From NCBI GenBank assembly GCA_001774505.1, contig MFAF01000072.1, positions 1-11,631 of the forward strand: a DNA stretch of 11,631 bases, given 5' to 3'. The notes under the pieces were generated by a model. It was given only the letters and a program-made list of their open reading frames with translations. It did not search any database and was not told the DNA's origin. Position numbers and translations under genes: made by a program. This document shows positions 6,311 to 11,631 of this stretch, one piece after another. The DNA comes from Candidatus Coatesbacteria bacterium RBG_13_66_14. Lineage in GTDB: Bacteria; RBG-13-66-14. Numbering within the stretch: the first letter of the stretch is position 1; each line of letters opens with the position of its first letter.

Positions 6311-6352
6311 TCAGATTGACCGTTTCTCTCTCAGACTGGTACTTCAATCTGA
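6311..6352. promoter_or_regulatory. Half-site array overlapping the mgsA promoter
   Basis: TCAGATTGA (6311-6319) and TCAATCTGA (6344-6352) are a perfect 9-bp inverted repeat. A third near-copy, TCAGACTG (6331-6338), lies in direct orientation exactly 20 bases from the first. The left arm covers the -35 element and the right arm touches the -10, so a bound regulator would control initiation. RNA hairpin formation is the alternative. Confidence 0.5.
6316..6345 (+). promoter_or_regulatory. Putative promoter for methylglyoxal synthase
   Basis: TTGACC at 6316-6321 and TACTTC at 6340-6345 are separated by 18 bases. The -10 is imperfect, but the position, 78 bases before the start codon, is suitable and no gene lies between. 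Confidence 0.5.
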
Positions 6353-6422
6353 TGGAAAAATCCTCCGGCGGTCGTCTTCGTCGGGGGAAGATTTAGGCCC
6401 GAAGCCGTTTTAGGAGGTTCGG

Positions 6423-6875
6423 ATGACCCAGACCGAGGTGCCCATACCCGAGCGCAAGCGCATCGCCCTCATCGCCCACGACAACCGCAAGGGTGACCTG
6501 GTGGCCTGGGCCCGTTACAACAGGGGTGTTCTGGCCCATCACGACCTCTACGGGACCGGGACCACGGGGCGCGTCATTGCGGAGGAGCTCGGCCTTCCGG
6601 TGACCCGGTTCAAGAGCGGACCCCTGGGCGGCGACCAGCAGGTCGGAGCCCTCATCGCCGAGGGCGGCCTGGACTTCGTCATCTTCTTCTGGGACCCCCT
6701 CGAGCCGCACCCCCACGACGTGGACGTGAAGGCGCTGCTTCGCATCGCCGTGGTCTACAACGTGCCCATCGCCTGCAACCGCTCCAGCGCCGACTTCATG
6801 ATTTCCTCCCCGCTGATGGACCGGGAGTACCACCGGCTGGTGATAGACTACGGCGAGCGTATTCCAGGAGTCTGA
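6423..6875 (+). CDS. mgsA: Methylglyoxal synthase
   Basis: A 150-residue cytoplasmic lyase converting dihydroxyacetone phosphate to methylglyoxal and phosphate, a bypass of lower glycolysis used when phosphate is scarce or sugar phosphates accumulate. The match to the Escherichia coli enzyme is clear along the whole length: AHDN with His19 and Asp20, TGTTG at 45-49 for phosphate binding, GPLGGDQQVGALI with catalytic Asp71, FFWDPL with Asp91, PHDVDVKALLR with His98 and Asp101, and the CNRSSADFMISSP end region. Size is normal. The start ATG 6423 has a full AGGAGG (6412-6417). It has its own putative promoter and a strong terminator, though readthrough from the dehydratase is possible. Neighbouring aldolase and VOC genes make a link to triose phosphate and 2-oxoaldehyde metabolism conceivable but unproven. 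Confidence 0.96.
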   Translation: MTQTEVPIPERKRIALIAHDNRKGDLVAWARYNRGVLAHHDLYGTGTTGRVIAEELGLPVTRFKSGPLGGDQQVGALIAEGGLDFVIFFWDPLEPHPHDVDVKALLRIAVVYNVPIACNRSSADFMISSPLMDREYHRLVIDYGERIPGV

Positions 6876-6895
6876 TCAGCCCCACACGCTCCCCT

Positions 6896-6919
6896 AAAAC
6901 CGCCCACCGGGCGGTTTTT
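6896..6919 (+). terminator. Intrinsic terminator after mgsA
   Basis: A perfect 10-bp stem, AAAACCGCCC (6896-6905) with GGGCGGTTTT (6909-6918), around an ACC loop, ending in five T. Confidence 0.9.
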
Positions 6920-6971
6920 CGTTTGCAGTCACGGGTGGGTACGGTATTTGCTAAGGCATAGATACCGAGTT

Positions 6972-6999
6972 TTGAAAAAGTGCATCCCACCTGTATAAA
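6972..6999 (+). promoter_or_regulatory. Sigma70-like promoter before the DNRLRE-like fragment
   Basis: TTGAAA (6972-6977) and TATAAA (6994-6999) have a 16-base spacer. The GTG at 7012 falls only a few bases after the predicted transcription start, so this gene would have almost no leader. Confidence 0.55.
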
Positions 7000-7011
7000 A
7001 AGGTCATCAAC

Positions 7012-7491
7012 GTGGTTTTCCTCCTGGTTCATGACGATTGGGAATCGAGCGGCCGGATGTGGCGGACCCCGCCCTGGCCGACCTACGCGGTGGGCGGAGA
7101 CGGGGTGTGGCCCGAGGAGCCCGTGTGGATCACCGCGGACGTGACCGGCTTCCTCCGGTACTGGCGCGAGGAGAGGGACCCGCGGAAGGTCGAGCTATGG
7201 CTCTCCGGGAGTTCGCCCGGCCAGGAGGTGTGCTATTTCACCTCGGAGGAGCCGAAGGGGTTGCAGACCCTGACGGAAGTGGAGGAGCCCGAGCCCATCA
7301 CCGCGGACGTGACCGGCTTCCTCCGGTACTGGCGCGAGGAGAGGGACCCGCGGAAGGTCGAGCTATGGCTCTCCGGGAGTTCGCCCGGCCAGGAGGTGTG
7401 CTATTTCACCTCGGAGGAGCCGAAGGGGTTGCAGACCCTGACGGAAGTGGAGGAGCCCGAGCCCTGGTGGGTGATGCGGGCCGTGTGGTAG
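7012..7491 (+). CDS. Truncated DNRLRE-like beta-domain protein with internal 56-residue duplication
   Basis: A 159-residue reading frame from GTG 7012. Residues 40-95 and 96-151 are two identical copies of a 56-residue unit with ITADVTGFLRYW and, further on, EVCYFTSEEPKG. This pattern resembles the final strands of DNRLRE-type domains, beta sandwiches common in secreted bacterial surface proteins. A normal domain has about 160 residues; here only about 38 residues precede the first unit and there is no signal peptide, so the 5' part appears lost. Frame is kept across the duplication (168 bases). A good promoter lies directly upstream, but AAAAAGG at 6997-7003 would be a poorly placed ribosome site. 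It may be a decaying remnant rather than a working gene. It is followed by the secreted protein at 7595. Confidence 0.45.
   Translation: MVFLLVHDDWESSGRMWRTPPWPTYAVGGDGVWPEEPVWITADVTGFLRYWREERDPRKVELWLSGSSPGQEVCYFTSEEPKGLQTLTEVEEPEPITADVTGFLRYWREERDPRKVELWLSGSSPGQEVCYFTSEEPKGLQTLTEVEEPEPWWVMRAVW
7129..7464. repeat. Perfect 168-bp tandem duplication
   Basis: Positions 7129-7296 and 7297-7464 are identical base for base. The unit is 56 codons, so the reading frame continues. Identity at third codon positions means the duplication is recent, under gene conversion, or an assembly artefact. Confidence 0.95.
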
Positions 7492-7498
7492 CCGCGGC

Positions 7499-7546
7499 GG
7501 GACCGGCCGCGGACGCAAGTCGGTCCCGGAACGGATTCGCTCCGGG
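7499..7546. repeat. Alternative inverted repeats in the leader of the secreted-protein gene
   Basis: GGGACCG (7499-7505) pairs with CGGTCCC (7521-7527), and CCCGGA (7525-7530) pairs with TCCGGG (7541-7546). The two stems share CCC at 7525-7527 and so exclude each other. No T run follows. The gap 7492-7594 otherwise shows no clear promoter. Confidence 0.4.
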
Positions 7547-7594
7547 CGACCGATAAGGATCAATGACTCTGTTACTACTACTGCGGGGGATGGG

Positions 7595-8236
7595 ATGAAA
7601 AAGTTATCAATCATCAATGTGACGGCGATGGTCGCCTGCCTGACGGTCTCGATCGCCGTGGCGGGAGGGACCACGCTCCTGAATCAGCTCGGCTCGCCGG
7701 GGTCTTGGAGTGTGACCTACGTTCAGTTCGGGTCGGCCTCCGACCGCTGGATCGCCGACGATTTCACTCCCGAGTTCGACTGCACCGTGGAGAGTTTCAG
7801 TTGCCAGCTCGTCCTCGACGGGGGCGATTCTTTGACTTCCGGTACTTTCGAGCTCCGGATCTACGCCGACCGCCTCTCGGACGAGCCGGTCTGGGAAATT
7901 TCCTTGCCCGCGGAGGACCTGGACATCACCGCCACGGGAGACCTGTTCAGTGCCCGACGCGTGTATCTGGTCAATGTGGAGTTGGACCCCTCCGACCTGT
8001 TCAACGCCTATTCGGGGACCACTTACTGGTTCGCCTGGCGGATGCAGGACGAGCTGGACTGCCGCAACCTGACGGTCAACGCCAATGACTCCAACGACTC
8101 GTGGGCCTGGCGGTACGAGGATGAATCGTGGTGCGAGATCGGCACCGACGCCAACGCCGCGTTCTGCCTGGGTGGCACGCAGCCCTCCGACGTGTGTACG
8201 ACCTCGTTCGGGTACATCAAGGCGCTGTTCCGGTAG
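7595..8236 (+). CDS. Secreted beta-sandwich protein with C-terminal SFGYIKALFR motif
   Basis: A 213-residue protein from ATG 7595 behind GGGGGA (7585-7590). The signal peptide has a lysine start, a hydrophobic core and likely cleavage SIAVA-GG near residue 23. The mature part has the pattern seen in surface proteins of the choice-of-anchor type: ADDFTPEFDCTVESF at about residue 50, a strand with FELRIYADRLSDEPVWE, then SGTTYWFAWRM near 145 and a Trp-rich end. This fold assignment is by pattern. The C-terminus TTSFGYIKALFR resembles the end of the secreted protein at 555-1628, although the two proteins are otherwise unalike. It is followed within 20 bases by a strong terminator. Likely extracellular or surface attached; no enzymatic motif was seen. 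Confidence 0.78.
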   Translation: MKKLSIINVTAMVACLTVSIAVAGGTTLLNQLGSPGSWSVTYVQFGSASDRWIADDFTPEFDCTVESFSCQLVLDGGDSLTSGTFELRIYADRLSDEPVWEISLPAEDLDITATGDLFSARRVYLVNVELDPSDLFNAYSGTTYWFAWRMQDELDCRNLTVNANDSNDSWAWRYEDESWCEIGTDANAAFCLGGTQPSDVCTTSFGYIKALFR

Positions 8237-8250
8237 TCCGCCGACGTGTG

Positions 8251-8278
8251 AAAGACCGGCCCGGGCCGGTCTTTTTTT
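8251..8278 (+). terminator. Strong intrinsic terminator after the secreted protein
   Basis: Positions 8251-8274 are a perfect 24-base palindrome (half AAAGACCGGCCC) that forms a 10-bp stem with a 4-base loop, and the T run covers 8272-8278. Confidence 0.92.
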
Positions 8279-8302
8279 GCCTTGAAGCTGAAGGCGGCCC
8301 GC

Positions 8303-8337
8303 GGGCGACCGCAGAGGACTCGTCCTACGGGTCGCCC
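8303..8337. repeat. Palindromic intergenic repeat with GGGCGACC/GGTCGCCC arms
   Basis: GGGCGACC (8303-8310) and GGTCGCCC (8330-8337) are a perfect 8-bp inverted repeat, with an inner AGGAC (8315-8319) and GTCCT (8322-8326) pair. It lies between convergent genes and resembles REP-like elements common in GC-rich genomes; only one copy is in this window. Confidence 0.6.
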
Positions 8338-8363
8338 CTACATCGGTGCAATTTGCGAGGCAC

Positions 8364-8425
8364 GGGCCGGGGTGAGGGGTGGAGCGATTTCCCTCTCCCC
8401 GTGGGAGAGGGCTAGGGTGAGGGCT
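8364..8425. repeat. Dispersed repeat, copy B (opposite orientation to copy A)
   Basis: The sequence GGGCCGGGGTGAGGGG, then TTTCCCTCTCCCCGTGGGAG, then GGGTGAGGGCT is the reverse-complement counterpart of 1684-1750. It also has its own dyad, CCCTCTCCC with GGGAGAGGG at 8391-8410. No coding potential. Confidence 0.7.
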
Positions 8426-8430
8426 ACCTT

Positions 8431-8472
8431 AAAAAAACGGGCCGACCTAAACGGCGCGCCGTCGGTCGGCCC
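8431..8472 (-). terminator. Intrinsic terminator for the minus-strand flavoprotein gene
   Basis: On the minus strand GGGCCGACC (8472-8464) pairs with GGTCGGCCC (8447-8439). Inside is a further 12-bp palindrome at 8451-8462. Seven T follow (8437-8431 read on the minus strand). It lies 20 bases after the stop at 8493. Confidence 0.88.
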
Positions 8473-8492
8473 CGATATATTCGATACGCGCA

Positions 8493-9773
8493 TCACCCCG
8501 CCAGGCAGGCGTCGGCGGCCTCGAAGCCCTGAACGATGGACTGGTCCATGTGGAGGTACTCCCAGCGGGCGTAACGCCCGGCCAGGTGCACCCCCCGGCG
8601 GGCCAGCTCCTCCCGCAGCAACCGGCGGACCCGCTCGGCGGCGGTGGTCTGGAAGGAGTAGGTGTAACGGAAGGCGCGCGCGTCCCGGGAGATGATTTCC
8701 CCCTCCCCGGCGATGCGCCCGATTTTTTTCAAGTCGGCGACGACCCGCCCGGTCAAGGCCTCGAGGTCCGGCCTCTCGGTATGGATGTACGACACCTCGG
8801 CCACGATGGAGCCGCGCCCCGCCGGCACCATGTCGGGCGAGTAGTTCTCCGGGACGTGCAGCCGGTGGAACGCGAGGGCCGGGTCGGGGAAGTACTCCCA
8901 GTGCGAGTCGTCGTCGGGCCGGGGCTTGGCGAGGCCCAGATGGACGAACGCGGTGCCGACGCAGGGGAGGTCCGTCGCTTCGTCAACAAGTTCCGCGGGG
9001 AGGTCCAGGGCGATTTGCGCCAGTCTCGGCAGGGGCAGGGTGGAAACCAGGGCGTGGTATGGGTGGCGCTCGCCGTCGCCGGTCTCGACCCAGCGCTCTC
9101 CGGTGTGAATGCGCTTGACGACGGTGCGCAGCCGGAGCTCGCCGGGGACGGTCTCGGCCATGCGGCGGGCCAGGGCGCCGATGCCGCCCGCGCGGGGGTA
9201 GTGGAAGCCGGCGTTCGGCCCGCGCTTCGGCGTGATGCCCAGGGAGACGAGCCAGAGGCCGCGGCGGGGGAATTTGGGCAGGAATTTCCGGGCCCAGTCC
9301 GGGTCCATCCCGTCCAGCGGGTGGCGCCAGAGCTTGCCGTTGTAGTCGGTGAAGAACTCCTTCGCCAGGGCCTCGCCATACTGGGCGCGGGCGATTTCGG
9401 TGAAGGTCGGCGAGGCGGGCTCGGTCCTCCCGGCGCGGCGCAGGCCCGGCAGGTAGCGTTTTTTCAAAACCTTCGACCGGACGAAGCCCTCCTGGATGGG
9501 GTACTCGATCAGCTCGTCGCCGATGCGGATGCGGGCGCGGCGCGGTTGATGGGTCCACTCGCCCCCGAGGAGCCGCTCGCAGAACTCCCGGCTGGCGGCC
9601 GAGCGGAAGAAGAGGACGTGCGGCCCCAGGTCGTAGCTGAAGCCGTCGTGGGTGACGGTCTGCGAGACGCCGCCCACGCGGTCGGCGGCCTCGAAAACAA
9701 TCGAGCGCCCGCCCAGGCGGTGGGCGGCGCCCAGTCCGGCCAGTCCGGCCCCGATTACGATGACTGGTTTCAT
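8493..9773 (-). CDS. FAD-dependent oxidoreductase, UDP-galactopyranose mutase/amine oxidase-like
   Basis: A 426-residue flavoprotein. The N-terminus has the FAD Rossmann motif GAGLAGLGAA (8-17), the ribose-binding Glu28 and DRVGG (31-35), followed by YDLGPHVLFF (47-56). The middle has FTDYNGKLWRHPLDGM, a stretch typical of mutase-like flavoproteins found in polysaccharide gene sets. The C-terminal WEYLHMDQSIVQGFEAA matches the second FAD contact region. By family, it may be a sugar-nucleotide mutase or a related oxidoreductase; the substrate is not settled. It lies 51 bases downstream of a WecA-like gene on the same strand. The ATG at 9773 must be close to the true start because the Rossmann strand begins at residue 4, yet there is no ribosome-binding site and a terminator-like hairpin ends nine bases upstream. 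Confidence 0.85.
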   Translation of the reverse strand: MKPVIVIGAGLAGLGAAHRLGGRSIVFEAADRVGGVSQTVTHDGFSYDLGPHVLFFRSAASREFCERLLGGEWTHQPRRARIRIGDELIEYPIQEGFVRSKVLKKRYLPGLRRAGRTEPASPTFTEIARAQYGEALAKEFFTDYNGKLWRHPLDGMDPDWARKFLPKFPRRGLWLVSLGITPKRGPNAGFHYPRAGGIGALARRMAETVPGELRLRTVVKRIHTGERWVETGDGERHPYHALVSTLPLPRLAQIALDLPAELVDEATDLPCVGTAFVHLGLAKPRPDDDSHWEYFPDPALAFHRLHVPENYSPDMVPAGRGSIVAEVSYIHTERPDLEALTGRVVADLKKIGRIAGEGEIISRDARAFRYTYSFQTTAAERVRRLLREELARRGVHLAGRYARWEYLHMDQSIVQGFEAADACLAG

Positions 9774-9782
9774 TTTTTTATG

Positions 9783-9803
9783 AAAAACGGCCGCCTGCGG
9801 CCG
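9783..9803 (-). terminator. Terminator-like hairpin between the WecA-like and flavoprotein genes
   Basis: CGGCCG (9803-9798) pairs with CGGCCG (9793-9788) across a 4-base loop and is followed on the minus strand by five T (9787-9783). It ends nine bases before the flavoprotein ATG, so it could end the upstream transcript or attenuate readthrough. Confidence 0.65.
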
Positions 9804-9824
9804 GTAGTCCGGTGACGGGCGGAT

Positions 9825-10841
9825 CTACTTGGTTATCGCGGGGACCTTTATCTTCGAGAGCCGCCAGAACGCCACGCCGTAGAAGACGAAGAGCGACCCG
9901 GCGAAGATCCAGGAGTAGAGCGGGGGAAGCCACAAGAGCCCCACAGAGGCGGCCAGGACGGCGCACACCGCGAGCGCGGTCACGAGCACCCGGGGGACGC
10001 TCCACCCGACGCGCACCAGGCGGAGGGCGAAGTGGTCCGGCGAGCCCTGGAACACGGACCAGCCGCGTTTGATGCGGTGAAAGGAGACCAGGAGGACCTC
10101 GAAAATCACCGGGCTTATCACCGACCCGGCCACCACGATCTCCCGCACGTCCCAGGGGTAGGCGTCGAAAATCCAGACGGCGAGGAAGACGCTGACCACG
10201 AACCCCAGCGGCAGGCTGCCGCCGTCGCCGAGGTATATGGAGGCCGGCGGGCGGTTGAAGGCCAGGAATCCACCGAGGAGCCCGGCCAGGACCAGCGGCG
10301 CCACCGCCAGGCCCGAGAGCGTGCCCGAGGACGACGGCGACTGGTACATCACGAAGAGGGCCAGGCAGATGAAGAAGCTTACACCGGCGGCCAGGCCGTC
10401 CAGCACGTCCACCTGGTTGAAGCCGTTGCCCAGGACGACGATGCCGACGACCCCCACGATGATGAGCACGACGTCCGGGCGCAGGCCGAGCACGTGGACG
10501 AAGAGGGGGTAGAACAGGGCGATGAGCGCCACCTCGATCAGGAACTTCACCTTCACCTTCACCGGGCGGAGGTCGTCGAATGTGCCCAGGAAGGTCAACG
10601 TCCCGGCCACGGCCGCCAGCAGAACCGCCCACCACGGCGCACCGAAAAAGGCGAAGCACAGGATGAGGAAGGGGATGAAGACGCCGGCGCCACCGAGGTA
10701 GGGCACCGACTGGGTGTGGGTCTCGACGATGGGGTTGGGGTCGTTGTGGATTTTCCAGCGGCGGGCGACCGTCCGCGCGGCGAATACGCCGAGAAGCCCG
10801 GCGGCGAAGGAGATGGCGAATGTGACTGTCGGATGCAGAAT
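9825..10841 (-). CDS. WecA/MraY-family polyprenyl-phosphate sugar-1-phosphate transferase, probable ATT start
   Basis: A membrane enzyme of glycosyltransferase family 4 that moves a sugar-1-phosphate (often GlcNAc-1-P) from its UDP donor to undecaprenyl phosphate, starting a surface glycan. Motifs in order are PYLGGAG at about 47-53, GTFDDLRP with the Asp pair at 89-90, NQVDVLDGLAAG with Asp145 and Asp148, YLGDGGSLPLGF, and the cytoplasmic loop with SPDHFALRL. About ten hydrophobic segments are visible. The first ATG/GTG/TTG-type codon (GTG at 10706) would remove the first helix and the conserved HNDPNP region, which are encoded upstream in the same frame. The best start is ATT at 10841, six bases after AAGGAG (10853-10848), giving 338 residues; CTG at 10838 is the alternative. 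A promoter at 10910-10882 fits this start. Confidence 0.85.
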   Translation of the reverse strand: MLHPTVTFAISFAAGLLGVFAARTVARRWKIHNDPNPIVETHTQSVPYLGGAGVFIPFLILCFAFFGAPWWAVLLAAVAGTLTFLGTFDDLRPVKVKVKFLIEVALIALFYPLFVHVLGLRPDVVLIIVGVVGIVVLGNGFNQVDVLDGLAAGVSFFICLALFVMYQSPSSSGTLSGLAVAPLVLAGLLGGFLAFNRPPASIYLGDGGSLPLGFVVSVFLAVWIFDAYPWDVREIVVAGSVISPVIFEVLLVSFHRIKRGWSVFQGSPDHFALRLVRVGWSVPRVLVTALAVCAVLAASVGLLWLPPLYSWIFAGSLFVFYGVAFWRLSKIKVPAITK

Positions 10842-10847
10842 CAGGCT

Positions 10848-10853
10848 CTCCTT
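10848..10853 (-). promoter_or_regulatory. Ribosome-binding site AAGGAG that selects the ATT/CTG start
   Basis: A full AAGGAG on the minus strand, six bases before ATT 10841 and nine before CTG 10838. No ATG, GTG or TTG in this frame lies within range, so it is the main evidence for a rare start codon. Confidence 0.65.
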
Positions 10854-10881
10854 GACGGGCTCGGTCCGGAAGAGCCCGACA

Positions 10882-10910
10882 ACTATACCTCAACGGCCGG
10901 TCCGTTTCAA
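10882..10910 (-). promoter_or_regulatory. Sigma70-like promoter for the WecA-like gene
   Basis: On the minus strand TTGAAA (10910-10905) and TATAGT (10887-10882) have a 17-base spacer. Transcription would start near 10875, upstream of the AAGGAG site and downstream of the preceding lipoprotein stop at 10936. Confidence 0.72.
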
Positions 10911-10935
10911 GGTCCCCGGCGCCGGCGGCGGTCCG

Positions 10936-11427
10936 CTAGTGGAGCTCCGCCAGGGTGTAGCCGTCGGCGTGGGGGACGCCGTCCACCTCGTACCCCACCG
11001 TGTAGGTCCCCTCTTCGATCTTTTCGATAACGCCGGGGTAGGCGACGAAGGAGGTGCCCGGCGGCTCGACGACAACGGTCGCGCCGAGGACGGCCTTCTC
11101 GGGTTTCCAGACCTCCACGTAGGGGTGGATCCACTCAACGCCCCGGGTCGCCTGCTCACCCTCGTTCAGAAAGCCGTGAAACTCCACGGTGACGGCGTCG
11201 CCCTCGACGGCGATCACCGTGGTCTTCTCCCAGGTCAACGCCGTCACGTACTGAGGATCGAAGTAGGTGGCCCAGACGGTTTCCCCGACGGCGTAGGCCG
11301 GGGCGGGCGTCTCCTCGACGGCGGTTTCCTCCGGGGCGGTTTCCCCCTCGGGTTTCTCCTCCTCCCCGCAGGAGGCGAGGGTCAGGCACAGGCCGAGGGC
11401 GATTGAAAGCGCGACGCGGATTTTCAC
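10936..11427 (-). CDS. Lipoprotein with acidic linker and SH3/Tudor-like repeats
   Basis: A 163-residue protein from GTG 11427, behind GGAGGG five bases upstream. The signal peptide ends in a lipobox (LASC, lipid-modified Cys20). Residues 21-44 form an acidic, Pro/Thr/Glu-rich linker typical of lipoproteins held away from the membrane. Two beta-barrel-like stretches follow: about 46-105 (VGETVWATYFD, then DAVTVEFHGF) and about 112-163 (VLGATVVVEPPG, then GTYTVGYEVDG). The alternating pattern around a starting VG or LG resembles SH3b or Tudor-type domains, a fold suggestion only. No catalytic motif is seen. It lies between a terminator and the promoter of the WecA-like gene, so it is probably a single-gene unit. 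Confidence 0.75.
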   Translation of the reverse strand: MKIRVALSIALGLCLTLASCGEEEKPEGETAPEETAVEETPAPAYAVGETVWATYFDPQYVTALTWEKTTVIAVEGDAVTVEFHGFLNEGEQATRGVEWIHPYVEVWKPEKAVLGATVVVEPPGTSFVAYPGVIEKIEEGTYTVGYEVDGVPHADGYTLAELH

Positions 11428-11441
11428 AAGGTCCCTCCAAG

Positions 11442-11463
11442 AAAAAGGGCGGATGCACCGCCC
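11442..11463 (-). terminator. Intrinsic terminator after the partial minus-strand gene
   Basis: On the minus strand GGGCGG (11463-11458) pairs with CCGCCC (11452-11447) around a 5-base loop and is followed by five T (11446-11442). It lies just before the ribosome site of the lipoprotein gene. Confidence 0.75.
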
Positions 11464-11467
11464 AAAG

Positions 11468-11489
11468 ACAAGGGGCTTAAGCCCCTTGT
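11468..11489. repeat. Perfect 22-bp palindrome
   Basis: The half-site ACAAGGGGCTT (11468-11478) is followed directly by its reverse complement (11479-11489). It lies between the partial gene and its terminator. It could form a second hairpin in the 3' end of that transcript, or be one copy of a dispersed palindromic element. Confidence 0.8.
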
Positions 11490-11501
11490 TCCCGGTTCGG
11501 C

Positions 11502-11631
11502 TCAGACCTCCCAGCTCGGCTCGGCGCTCACCACGCGGAAGAGGAGCCGGTGGGACACTGGATAGTCGCCGAAGTACTGGTTGACGAACTCCTGCATCTC
11601 GTGGTACTCCTCGCCCTCGGTGAAATCGGCG
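11502..11631 (-). CDS. 3' end of an unrecognised gene (5' part outside the window)
   Basis: The minus strand is open from the window edge to a TGA at 11504-11502, giving the last 42 residues of a protein. It contains EEYHEMQEFVNQYFGDYP and then SHRLLFRVVSAEPSWEV at the end. The fragment is acidic and aromatic-rich and has no membrane segment. I do not recognise the family. The palindrome and terminator that follow support this as a real gene end. Confidence 0.6.
   Translation of the reverse strand, partial: ADFTEGEEYHEMQEFVNQYFGDYPVSHRLLFRVVSAEPSWEV

Noticed and set aside
7038..7556. Alternative frame across the tandem duplication (172 codons)
   Set aside because: It also stays open because the unit is a multiple of three, but it is Arg/Gly/Ala-rich and has no domain resemblance, unlike the frame starting at 7012.
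8550..9815. Long open frame on the plus strand (421 codons)
   Set aside because: It is antisense to the FAD-binding flavoprotein and has no recognisable motif; its composition is that of a shadow.
9778..10893. 371-codon minus-strand frame overlapping the WecA-like gene
   Set aside because: It is an Arg/Pro-rich shadow; the catalytic Asp motifs and helices are all in the frame ending at 9825.

Overview
The window reads as a GC-rich bacterial chromosome from a lineage I cannot name with certainty. The mix of secreted beta-rich proteins, a DNRLRE-like fragment, a cysteine-rich DUF2769-like protein, frequent TTG starts and dispersed palindromic repeats suggests an uncultivated candidate phylum (Coatesbacteria-like or FCB-related is a guess). 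No phage, transposase, CRISPR, tRNA or rRNA was seen.

Layout. 1-1676: a promoter, a lipoprotein gene broken by a run of nine G in its signal peptide, a 24-bp palindrome, then a large secreted beta-rich protein and a strong terminator. 1684-1783: a dispersed repeat and a second terminator. 1869-2859: an EamA/DMT transporter with its terminator. 2879-3404: a small Cys-rich protein with its own promoter and a candidate operator, followed by a duplicated 27-bp element. 3446-6271: a promoter and three closely spaced genes (class II aldolase, secreted VOC/glyoxalase-fold protein, UDP-sugar 4,6-dehydratase-like protein). 6311-6919: methylglyoxal synthase with its own promoter, which is embedded in a set of repeated half-sites, and a terminator. 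6972-8278: a truncated DNRLRE-like gene carrying a perfect 168-bp tandem duplication, then a second secreted protein and its terminator. 8303-8425: two palindromic/dispersed repeats between convergent transcripts. 8431-11631, minus strand: a UDP-galactopyranose mutase-like flavoprotein, a WecA/MraY-family phosphoglycosyltransferase whose only well-placed starts are ATT or CTG, a lipoprotein with SH3/Tudor-like repeats, and the 3' end of an unrecognised gene.

How the genes may work together. The dehydratase (4829-6271), the flavoprotein (8493-9773) and the lipid-linked glycan initiator (9825-10841) point to cell-surface glycan synthesis. The aldolase and methylglyoxal synthase both involve dihydroxyacetone phosphate, by family knowledge, and the VOC-fold protein lies between them, but any shared pathway is inference. 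The two secreted proteins (555-1628 and 7595-8236) are otherwise unalike, yet end in nearly the same short C-terminal motif, which I consider the best candidate for an undescribed sorting or export tag here.
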